Assembly (NCBI GenBank): GCA_018261655.1
Contig: JAGTSG010000014.1
Span: 31,099-95,098, forward strand
Direction: 5' to 3'
Origin: Pseudomonadota bacterium
GTDB lineage: Bacteria; Pseudomonadota; Gammaproteobacteria; Steroidobacterales; Steroidobacteraceae
DNA: 64,000 nucleotides
Positions 17,521 through 25,800 of this stretch are shown in pieces. Position numbers and translations under genes: made by a program. Within the stretch, counting starts at the first letter, position 1; each line of letters begins with the position of its first letter. Under the pieces are notes generated by a model. It saw only the letters and a list, made by a program, of their open reading frames with translations. It was not told where the DNA came from and searched no databases.

Positions 17521-18414
17521 GTGGAAGCGGCTCAGGAGCGGGACGCTCCCCTGATCGCCGAGGCGGCCTGCGCCCTCGGCATGGACAACCCGGCGGTCAC
17601 GGCGCTGTCCGGCGGGTCCCGCAATCGCTGTTACCGGCTGGCGCAGGGTCCGCTCGACGTCGTCCTGCGGATCGCCGGGGACGGTGACGCGACTTACGCG
17701 GTGGAGCGCGGCGCGGAATTGCTGGCGCAGCGCACGGCTGCCCGCCAGGGCCTCGCACCGCGGCTGCTGCTGGAAGACCCTGAGCGCGGATACGTCGTCA
17801 TGGAGCACCTGTCGGGCCCGGTGTGGAGCCGGGCGTGGGCCGCATCACCCGCCGGCGCCTCGCGCCTCGGCGAGTGGCTCGGACGACTCCACGCCGTCGC
17901 CGTGCCGCCGGGGCTGCGGCGCATCAGCTTCGTCGAGGTCCTCGATGATTACTGCGCGAGACTGGCGCCGGGCCTTCCCGCGGCCGCGCTGGCGGACCGG
18001 TGCGCGGAGCTTGCGCACGCGTTCGAACCGCCGGCCGCACCGGTCCTGTGCCACAACGACCTGCATCACCGCAACCTGGTCGAGTCGGCCGGCCGGTTGT
18101 GTGCCGTCGACTGGGAATATGCGGGGGCCGGTGATCCGGTCATGGACCTGGCCGGGTACGTCGCCTACCACGACCTCTCTGGAGACGCCACGCGGTCGCT
18201 GCTCGCAGCTTACGCGGCGCACGGGTATGCCCCTACCCGGGAGTCCCTGTCGCAGGCACGCTGGTTGTTCGAGGCGGTGTGGTGGGCATGGCTCGAACTC
18301 CTGAGACGGGAGACGGGCGCCGAGCCGCCGGAGCTGGCTGCCACGCGCGCCGGCCTGGAGCGGCGCCTCGCGCGCCCGGCGCGGGAGGCCGGGACGCCTA
18401 AGGCACCGACCTGA
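17521..18414 (+). CDS. Aminoglycoside-phosphotransferase-fold kinase, predicted thiamine/choline-type kinase (ThiK-like)
   Basis: The 297-residue protein has the APH/choline kinase fold. An N-terminal lobe contains LSGGSRNRCYRL and VVLRIAG, then the catalytic loop VLCHNDLHHRNLVES near residue 180 and the metal-binding VDWEYAGAGDPVMDLA. In this operon the natural substrate is thiamine (ThiK/YcfN role), giving thiamine monophosphate and trapping imported vitamin. The GTG at 17521 is one base after the pnuT stop. A longer frame upstream would overlap pnuT and lacks conservation. Its last 17 bases overlap the convergent glycosyltransferase gene. Confidence 0.82.
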   Translation: MEAAQERDAPLIAEAACALGMDNPAVTALSGGSRNRCYRLAQGPLDVVLRIAGDGDATYAVERGAELLAQRTAARQGLAPRLLLEDPERGYVVMEHLSGPVWSRAWAASPAGASRLGEWLGRLHAVAVPPGLRRISFVEVLDDYCARLAPGLPAAALADRCAELAHAFEPPAAPVLCHNDLHHRNLVESAGRLCAVDWEYAGAGDPVMDLAGYVAYHDLSGDATRSLLAAYAAHGYAPTRESLSQARWLFEAVWWAWLELLRRETGAEPPELAATRAGLERRLARPAREAGTPKAPT

Positions 18415-19873
18415 ACAGGACCCACTGGCGCAGCGTGCCGATGCGCTCCACCCGATGCTGGCAGAGTTCGAACTGCGCCAGCACGCCGTCGAGGCGCCGC
18501 GCCGGCACGATCAGCAGCATCCGCTCCGGCATGGCGAGTTCCTGGCATAGCGGCTCCGGCGCCGAGTAGCCGCCGGGGCCGACCGCGCCGGTGTGTGACT
18601 CCGCCTGCTCGACGTTCATCCGGAGGTAGTGCTTCAGTCCGTAACGTGCCGGCGCGTCGACGAAAACGATCTCATCGACCGTCGACAGGTCCACCGTCTG
18701 CCGCAGTTCGTCGGCCAGCCGCGAGGCGTCACCCTCGAAGGGGACCCACGGTCCGGCCGCTTTCAGCGCAATGGCGGCGACGGTGGCTGCTACGACGGCG
18801 ACGACGGCCTTGCGCCCGGACGCTGGCCAGTCGCCGAGGAACGCTGCGATCGCGAGGGCGATGGGCACCATCAATGGCAGCACGTACAGGGGCAGCCGCG
18901 ACTGCGCCGCGACGAAGACGATGAGCGGAAGCGCGACCCACAGCGCCAGGAAGCGGCGCGCGTCGCTGCCTTCGGCCCGCGCCGGCTGTCCGGCCGCCGC
19001 GGCTTGGCGCCACCGCGCCAGCGCCAGGCCGAGCCACGGCAGGCTGCCGATGATCAAGGTCGGCGGATAGACGACCAGCCAGCCCAGCCACCCGGCGTTG
19101 CGGTGGTGCTCGCCGCTCGCCACGCGGCCCACGGTCTCGTGCCGGACGAAGTAGTCGAGGAGGTCTGGAGAGTGCCAGATGAGCGCGACGAACCAGGCCA
19201 GTCCGACGATGGCGAAGGCGAGCAGGCCCGCAGGGTCGAAGAGGCGTGCCAGGGAAGCGCGGCGACGCCAGGCGACGAACCCGACGATGGCGCCGAGCGG
19301 CAGGAGTCCGGGAGGTCCCTTGGTCAGGAATGCCAGCCCGAAGCCGATCCACATCAGGCGCAGGCCGCCCGTGCGTGGCGGCGCGTCGGACGCGACCAGT
19401 CCGCAGGAGACGAATCCGAAGACGGCGAGCGTCTCGAAGAAGGTCAACAGCGTGTCGGTGGTCACCACGTTCATGGCGAGTACGGGGCCCCATGACGTCG
19501 CCCAGAGGCACGCGGCGAAGGCGGGCGCGGTCAGGCCGAGCCGGCGCGCAACTCCGAGCACCAGCAGGGCGGTGCCCACGAATGCCAGGGCATTCGGCAT
19601 GCGGGCGGCCCACTCGTTGCTGCCGAATGCGCGGAAGCTCGCGGCGAGCGCCCAGTAGGTCAGCGGCGGCTTGGTGTAATGCGGCCGCTCGGGGTCGAGG
19701 CGCGGCACGAGCCAGTCGTCGAGGTCGACCATCTCGTGGGCCACGTCCGTGTAGCGCCCTTCGTCCGGGTCGACGAGGTGGCGTGAGCCCTGGAATGCGA
19801 GGGCGACCAGCAGGCTCACCACCAGCACGACCAGACCGTCGCGTCGGGTGCCTCGATCAGGTAGGGATGACAT
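18398..19873 (-). CDS. GT-39/ArnT-like membrane glycosyltransferase
   Basis: This 491-residue protein has about ten to twelve membrane helices and the GT-C hallmark DPDEGRYTDVAHEM in the first periplasmic loop (residues about 36-49), followed by HYTKPPLTYWALAASFRAFG. FLTKGPPGLLPL and RHETVGRVASGEHHR are typical of the ArnT/PMT family. Such enzymes use polyprenyl-phosphate sugars to modify lipid A or proteins at the periplasmic face. The substrate is not deducible and no arn genes are nearby. It converges with, and overlaps, the thiamine-kinase-like gene. Confidence 0.85.
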   Translation of the reverse strand: MSSLPDRGTRRDGLVVLVVSLLVALAFQGSRHLVDPDEGRYTDVAHEMVDLDDWLVPRLDPERPHYTKPPLTYWALAASFRAFGSNEWAARMPNALAFVGTALLVLGVARRLGLTAPAFAACLWATSWGPVLAMNVVTTDTLLTFFETLAVFGFVSCGLVASDAPPRTGGLRLMWIGFGLAFLTKGPPGLLPLGAIVGFVAWRRRASLARLFDPAGLLAFAIVGLAWFVALIWHSPDLLDYFVRHETVGRVASGEHHRNAGWLGWLVVYPPTLIIGSLPWLGLALARWRQAAAAGQPARAEGSDARRFLALWVALPLIVFVAAQSRLPLYVLPLMVPIALAIAAFLGDWPASGRKAVVAVVAATVAAIALKAAGPWVPFEGDASRLADELRQTVDLSTVDEIVFVDAPARYGLKHYLRMNVEQAESHTGAVGPGGYSAPEPLCQELAMPERMLLIVPARRLDGVLAQFELCQHRVERIGTLRQWVLFRSVP

Positions 19874-19881
19874 GGATCACC

Positions 19882-19887
19882 TATAAT
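19882..19887 (+). promoter_or_regulatory. Likely -10 box upstream of the ferredoxin gene
   Basis: A perfect TATAAT lies in the short spacer next to the glycosyltransferase start, about 108 bases upstream of the ferredoxin ATG. Such a hexamer is rare in this GC-rich DNA. No clear -35 hexamer is visible at the right distance. Confidence 0.35.
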
Positions 19888-19994
19888 ACGGGGCATCTGA
19901 TCACGGCGCGGCGCCTCGCACGGGAGCGACATGGCGCCTGCGGGGCTGCCAGGCGATCCGAAGGCACGGACTGCGATTGCAGGGGATACGGCAC

Positions 19995-20312
19995 ATGGCC
20001 GACATGGTGGTGGTGGACAGGGACGGCGTGGAGCATCGCATCGCGGGGCGCCCCGGCGTCAGCCTCATGGAGACGCTCCGCGAGGTGGAGTGGGGCGTCG
20101 CGGCGATCTGCGGCGGCATGTGTTCGTGTGCGACCTGCCACATCTACATCGGCCCCGAGTGGGCGGGTCGCCTGCCGGCGCCGCAGCCGGACGAGAAGGA
20201 ACTCCTGCAGGAGCTGACCGGGTACGAGCCGGGGCGCTCCCGCCTGTCCTGCCAGGTCCATTTCGAGGAGTCGCTCGACGGCTTGAAGCTGGCGATAGGG
20301 CCGGACGAATAG
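19995..20312 (+). CDS. Adrenodoxin-type [2Fe-2S] ferredoxin
   Basis: The 105-residue protein has cluster cysteines in ICGGMCSCATCHIYIG (Cys-x5-Cys-x2-Cys) and the fourth in LSCQVHF, the vertebrate-type/adrenodoxin pattern. Such ferredoxins serve cytochrome P450s, Rieske oxygenases or Fe-S assembly. The N-terminus MADMVVVDRDG is typical; the ATG at 19995 follows AGGGGA. A TTG at 19977 would add six residues. An enoyl-CoA hydratase gene follows 54 bases downstream, but no obvious oxygenase is close. Confidence 0.87.
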   Translation: MADMVVVDRDGVEHRIAGRPGVSLMETLREVEWGVAAICGGMCSCATCHIYIGPEWAGRLPAPQPDEKELLQELTGYEPGRSRLSCQVHFEESLDGLKLAIGPDE

Positions 20313-20366
20313 CCCGCGGAAGCCGCAGCGAGGCGGCGCCGGCCAGACCAGGAGGACGAACGACCC

Positions 20367-21146
20367 GTGGAACCGACCGTCAAGTTCGAGACCAGTGACA
20401 ACGTCGCCTGGGTGACGCTCAACCGTCCGGAAACCAGCAATACGATCAATCTGCAGTCAGGTCGCGACCTGCTGGATGCGGCGACGCGCTGCCGCGCGAC
20501 GCACGGGGTGCGGGCGGTAGTGGTCACCGGAGCCGGCAAGGCCTTCAGTTTCGGTGGCGACCTCGCGGCGATGACGAAGCACGAGGGTCGGGAGCGCGAG
20601 GCCTACCTGCGCGAGCTCACGGTGGACCTGCATGCCGCCATCGTGGCCTTCACGCGGCTCGAGTGCCCGGTGATCGCCGCCGTCAACGGCACGGCGGCCG
20701 GCGCCGGCGTAGGCCTCGTGGCCATGGCCGACCTCGTCGTTGCGGGGGAAGGCGCGAAATTCGCCCTGGCCTACACGGGTGTCGGGCTGACCCCCGACGG
20801 CAGCACGTCTTACTTCCTGCCGCGCATCCTCGGCCACCAGCGCGCGATGGAACTCGTGCTGCTGAACCGCACGCTGACCGCCGCCGAGGCGCTCGCCTGG
20901 GGCCTGGTCAACAAGGTCGTCCCGGATGCGGACCTGCGGGAGGAGACTCGCGCGCTCGCCGCTCGCCTGGCGGCCGGCCCGACCGCGGCCTTCGGCCAGG
21001 CGAAGCGACTGATGCGCAGCGAGGCGTCGCTCGAGGCGCATCTCGAGGACGAGAGCCGCACGATCGTGGCCCAGTCCGGCACGCCGGAGGCCGCCGAGGG
21101 CATCGCCGCCTTCCTGGAGAAGCGCAGGCCTTCCTTTCCGCGCTGA
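20367..21146 (+). CDS. Enoyl-CoA hydratase/isomerase family protein (crotonase fold)
   Basis: This 259-residue crotonase-fold protein has the two oxyanion-hole regions FSFGGDLAAM and NGTAAGAGVGLVAMADLVVA. TGVGLTPDGSTSYFLPRILG and LAWGLVNKVVPD are typical of hydratase/isomerases. The usual catalytic Glu pair of true hydratases is not obvious; the position after GVGLTP carries an aspartate (GVGLTPDG), as in PaaG-like isomerases, so isomerase activity is possible. GTG start with a strong AGGAGGA 10 bases upstream. It may be co-transcribed with the ferredoxin. Confidence 0.85.
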   Translation: MEPTVKFETSDNVAWVTLNRPETSNTINLQSGRDLLDAATRCRATHGVRAVVVTGAGKAFSFGGDLAAMTKHEGREREAYLRELTVDLHAAIVAFTRLECPVIAAVNGTAAGAGVGLVAMADLVVAGEGAKFALAYTGVGLTPDGSTSYFLPRILGHQRAMELVLLNRTLTAAEALAWGLVNKVVPDADLREETRALAARLAAGPTAAFGQAKRLMRSEASLEAHLEDESRTIVAQSGTPEAAEGIAAFLEKRRPSFPR

Positions 21147-21198
21147 CGGGCGGGGCCCCGGCGAACTGCCGCGCGGCGGCCGCGGAACGGCCCTCGTT

Positions 21199-21951
21199 TC
21201 AGCGCTTCCGGGCCTGGCTCGCCACGGCTTCGGCAGCCGCCTTCACCGCCTCGGGGTCGCCGAGGAAACGCCGCGGTGCCGCGGGCGACAGCGACTCGTC
21301 GAGTTCGTAGAGGATCGGCACGCCGGTCGGGATGTTGAACTCGACGATGTCATGGTCCGACATGCGGTCGAGCATCTTCACCATCGCGCGCAGGCTGTTG
21401 CCGTGTGCGACGACCAGCACGTTCCTGCCGGACCGGAGCGCCGGCGCCAGCGCCGAGTCCCAGTAGGGCCTGACGCGCGCCAGGGTGTCCTTGAGCGACT
21501 CGGTCGCGGGTAGCTCCTCGCGGGTGAGCGACGCGTAGCGCGGATCGAAGCCGGGGTGGCGCGGGTCGTCGCCGGCCAGCGGCGGCGGCGGAATGTCGTA
21601 GCTGCGGCGCCAGACCTTGACCTGGTCCTCGCCGTATTCCTCCACGGTCTCGGCCTTGTTGAGGCCCTGCAGCGCGCCGTAGTGCCGCTCGTTCAGGCGC
21701 CAGCTCCGTTCCACAGGGATCCACATCAGGTCCATCTCGTCGAGCACGATCCACAGCGTCCTGATCGCCCGCTTGAGCACCGACGTGAAGGCGAGGTCGA
21801 AGCTGAGGCCCTCGCTCCTGAGCAGGCGTCCTGCATTCGCGGCCTCGGCGCGTCCCTGCTCCGTCAGGTCGACGTCGGTCCAGCCGGTGAACAGGTTCTC
21901 CAGGTTCCAGATGCTCTGGCCGTGACGGACCAGTACGAGCTTGCCGGGCAC
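21199..21951 (-). CDS. gpmA: 2,3-bisphosphoglycerate-dependent phosphoglycerate mutase
   Basis: GpmA interconverts 3- and 2-phosphoglycerate in glycolysis and gluconeogenesis. The 250-residue protein has the phosphohistidine motif [12 protein letters not shown] at its N-terminus, [17 protein letters not shown], and the second catalytic histidine in [29 protein letters not shown] is the family C-terminal signature. The start is a GTG at 21949-21951. It follows the GT2 glycosyltransferase on the same strand with 39 bases between them and converges with the crotonase gene. Confidence 0.96.
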   Translation of the reverse strand: MPGKLVLVRHGQSIWNLENLFTGWTDVDLTEQGRAEAANAGRLLRSEGLSFDLAFTSVLKRAIRTLWIVLDEMDLMWIPVERSWRLNERHYGALQGLNKAETVEEYGEDQVKVWRRSYDIPPPPLAGDDPRHPGFDPRYASLTREELPATESLKDTLARVRPYWDSALAPALRSGRNVLVVAHGNSLRAMVKMLDRMSDHDIVEFNIPTGVPILYELDESLSPAAPRRFLGDPEAVKAAAEAVASQARKR

Positions 21952-21990
21952 GACGCTCTCCCTGTCGCGTGGGGACAGGCGGATCTTACC

Positions 21991-22803
21991 TCAGGACGCG
22001 CCCGGCCTCGTCCCGCCGTGCGCGTCCAGTCCCCGTTCGCACCGTAAGCGCCGCTCGCTCCGCGTCCGCTCAAGGATTGCGCGCCCGGCACCTGCCGCGT
22101 GGCGCGGGGCGGGCGGATGGTGCAGGTGCCAGGCCAGGCCGGCGAAAGCCAGTGTCCTGCGGCGAACTCCGGCGTGGCCAAGCCGCACGCAGAGTTCCTT
22201 GTCCTCGGGTCCCCAGCCGCTGAATGACTCGTCCCAGCCGTTAACCCGCAACAGGTCGTCGCGCCAGAAGCCCTGGTTGCAGCCCTTGACGGCCACGAAT
22301 GCGCTGGCGGCGGTCGCGGCCAGGCGCGCCAGCCGCGGGAGCCGCCGCGCCTGGGGCCGGTGGCGCAGGTCGGTGTCCTGCGGCCGCGGCGCGCGGCCGG
22401 CGCCCGGCCGCTCCAGGGCGCGCGCGGTGGCCGCAGGGTCGAGGGGAAGACGGCAACCCTGCACCCAATGGACCGGCCGGGCGGCCGCCTCGTGGTCGGC
22501 GAGGAAGCAGCGATCGAGCAGCATGTCGCCGTCCACCACGACCACGTAGTCGCCGCTGGCGCGCGACACTGCGAGGTTGCGCGCGCGGCACGCACGCCAG
22601 CCCGCGCGTGCCTGCCACGCATGGAGCACTGGAAAGGTTGCTCTCCGGGCGCAATCCGCGACGACTTCGCCGGTCGCGGGACCGGAGCCGTCGTCGGCGA
22701 CGATCAGCTCGTCGGGCGGCCGCGACTGGCCGCAGACGGACCGCAGCACGCACGCGAGCGCATCGGGCCGGTCCCAGGTCGTGACGACCAGGGCGATCCG
22801 CAC
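21991..22803 (-). CDS. Family 2 glycosyltransferase with galactosyltransferase-type C-terminal domain
   Basis: The 270-residue GT-A enzyme starts VRIALVVTTWDRPDAL (GTG at 22801-22803). It has the nucleotide-sugar regions LIVADDGSG and VVVVDGDMLLD (DGD metal motif), and a C-terminal part KGCNQGFWRDDLLRVNGWDE plus GWGPEDKELCVRLGHAG, as in chondroitin-polymerase-like transferases. It lacks membrane segments. The acceptor is unknown; a cell-surface glycan is likely. The start is five bases after the glutamate dehydrogenase stop, so it is probably co-transcribed although functionally unrelated. Confidence 0.85.
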   Translation of the reverse strand: MRIALVVTTWDRPDALACVLRSVCGQSRPPDELIVADDGSGPATGEVVADCARRATFPVLHAWQARAGWRACRARNLAVSRASGDYVVVVDGDMLLDRCFLADHEAAARPVHWVQGCRLPLDPAATARALERPGAGRAPRPQDTDLRHRPQARRLPRLARLAATAASAFVAVKGCNQGFWRDDLLRVNGWDESFSGWGPEDKELCVRLGHAGVRRRTLAFAGLAWHLHHPPAPRHAAGAGRAILERTRSERRLRCERGLDAHGGTRPGAS

Positions 22804-22808
22804 GGCCC

Positions 22809-25800
22809 CTAGCGGTCCGACAGCCGGCGCACCGCCTGCAGGGCGACCGACAGCGTGGCGAAGTCGGTGCCGTCCACGCTGCGCATCTCCTGCATCGTGC
22901 GCCGCAGGTTCTCCACGCGGCGCGGGCGCGCCTTGATCCAGGCCGCGACCGCCTCTGCGGGTTTCCTGGCGCCGTGCCGGGCGAGCGCGTCGCCGCACAG
23001 GCTGCGCTGCAGCGTGTAGGCTTCCTCGCGCAGGGTGCCGCGCGCCACGGCCTGCCAGTGACCCTCGACCGCCAGGCGCTCGATCTCGCTCCTGATCCAG
23101 TCGATGCCGAGCTCGGCGCCGAGGCCGAAGTACACCCGCGCAGCGCGTTCCACCGGCAGCCGGCGCTGGCCCGCCACGGCCACGACGTCGATGGCCGCCT
23201 GCGCGGCCCCGAGGCCCGACACGCGGCGCGCAATCGCCTCGGGCGCGCCCTGCGAGCGCAGGCGCTGCAGCGAGGCCTCGTACTGCTGCGCCTCGATGCC
23301 GACCAGGACGGATGGCAGCTTCTGCAGCAGTTCCTTGAGCCCCGGGCGCAGGGCCGACACCGCCTGGTCGATGTCCAGGCTGCCCTTGCGGTTGGCCAGG
23401 ACCCAGTAGGTCAGGTAGCGCAGCAGGCGGCTGCTGACGTAGAGCATCGAGTGCTGCAGCGCTGACGGGACCGCATTGTCGAGGGCCTCGATGTCGGCCC
23501 AGAGGTCGCGCATGTCGGTGATCTCGCGGGCGATCGTGTAGGCCCGCGCGATCTGGCCGATGTCGGACCCCGTGTCCTCCTGGGCGCGGATCGCGAACAC
23601 CGGACCCATGCGGTTGACCAGGCTGTTCGTCGTCGCGGTGACGATGATCTCCCGGCGCAGCGGGTGCTGCAGGATCTCGCTGGCGAACCTGCGCTGCACC
23701 GGCACCGGGAAGTAGCGCGTCAGCTCGCGACCGAGGTAGGGGTCCTCCGGGACGTCGGAGGCGATCAGCTGCTCGTAGAGCCACAGCTTCGAGTAGGACA
23801 GCACCATCGCCAGCTCGGGGCGGGTGAGCCCCTGGCCCAGGCGGCGCCGGTCCAGGATCTCGTCGTCGGCCGGCAGCGCCTCGAGGTGGCGGTCGAGCAT
23901 CCCGGACCGCTCCAGCGCGCGGATCACGTGTGCGTGCTCGGAGAGGCGCTCCGCCGCGTGCGTCGCGGTGACCGAGATGGCCTGGCTCTGCAGGTAGTTG
24001 CCGCGCAGCACCAGCGAGGCCACTTCTTCCGTCATGCTCCCGAGCAGCCGGTCGCGGCTGGCGCGATTCAGGCCGCCGCGCTGCGTCACCGAGCTCAGCA
24101 GGATCTTCGTGTTCACCTCGACGTCGGAGCAGTTGACCCCGCCCGAGTTGTCGATGAAGTCCGTGTTGATGCGGCCGCCGTTCAGGGCGTACTCGACCCG
24201 CCCGCGCTGCGACAGGCCGAGGTTGCCCCCTTCGCCGACCACCTTGCAGCGCAGCTCGCGGCCGTCCAGCCGCACCGCGTCGTTGCTGCGGTCGCCGACG
24301 TCGGCGTGGGTCTCCTCGTGGGACTTCACGTAGGTGCCGATGCCGCCGTTCCAGAGCAGGTCCACCGGCAGCCTGAGGATCGCGCGCACCACGTCGCGAG
24401 GCGGGGCCGAGGTGGCCTCGATGCCGAGCAGGCGGCGGGCCTCGGCCGACAGCGGAATCGACTTCGCGTGCCGCGGGAAGACCCCGCCGCCCTTCGAGAT
24501 CTGCTTGCGGTCGTAGTCGTCCCAGCTGGAGCGCGGCAGCCTGAACAGCCGCTCGCGCTCGCGGAAGCTCCGCGCCGCGTCGGGGCTGGGGTCGAGGAAG
24601 ATGTGCTGGTGGTTGAAGGCCGCAACCAGCCGGATGTGCCTGGATAGCAGCATGGCGTTGCCGAACACGTCGCCCGACATGTCGCCGATGCCGGCGACGG
24701 TGAAGTCCTCGGACTGGATGTCCTTGCCCATCTCGCGGAAGTGGCGCTTGACGCATTCCCAGCCGCCGCGGGCGGTGATCGACATCTTCTTGTGGTCGTA
24801 GCCGGCGGAGCCGCCGGAGGCGAAGGCGTCGCCGAGCCAGAAGCCGTACTCGGCCGAGATCGCGTTGGCGACGTCCGAAAAGCTGGCGGTTCCCTTGTCG
24901 GCCGCGACCACGAGGTAGGGGTCGGCCGGGTCGGCGCAGACCACGTCGGGCGGCGGGACGACCTTGCCGTCCACCAGGTTGTCCGTCAGGTCGAGCATCG
25001 ACCGAATGAACAGCCGGTAGCACTCCGTGCCTTCGCGCTGCGCCTCGTCGCGCGCCGCCGGCAGGCGCCGCGGCACGAAACCGCCCTTCGAGCCGACCGG
25101 CACGATGACCGTGTTCTTGACGTGCTGGGCCTTCATCAGGCCGAGGATCTCGGTGCGGAAGTCCTCGCGCCGGTCGGACCAGCGGATGCCGCCGCGCGCC
25201 ACCTTGCCCATCCGCAGGTGGACGCCCTCGAAGCGCGGCGAGTGGATGAAGATCTCGAACATCGGCCGCGGCAGCGGCGCGTCCGGCACGGCGCGGGAGT
25301 TGATCTTGAGCGACAGGTAGGGACGCGGGCTGCCGTCCGGGTTCATGCGGTAGTAGCTGGTCCTGAGCGTGGCGTCGATCGCGGCCAGGAACGCGCGCAC
25401 GATCCGGTCGTCGTCCACGCGCGTGATCCGCCCGAGGATGTGGTCCAGCGACTTGCGGTGCCGGACCTCGAGCCGGTGGCGCTCGGCCGGCTTGAGCGAC
25501 GGGTCGAACCGCGCCTCGAACAGGCCGGCCAGGTGCGCGGCAGCCGCCGGGTTCGAGGCCAGCGCCTCCTCCATGTAGGCCTGCGACAGGGGCAGGCCGA
25601 GCTGCACGAACCAGCGCGCGTAGGTGCGCAGCACCGCGACCTGCCGCCAGTGCAGGTCGGCGGCCAGTACCAGCCGGTTGAAACCGTCGTTTTCCGTGTG
25701 GCCCAGCCACAGCTGGGTGAAGGTGTCAGCGAAGCGGGGGCCGTCCGTCTCGAGGTCGATGGTCACGCGTTGCGGATGTTCCAGCTCGAAGTCCTGGATC

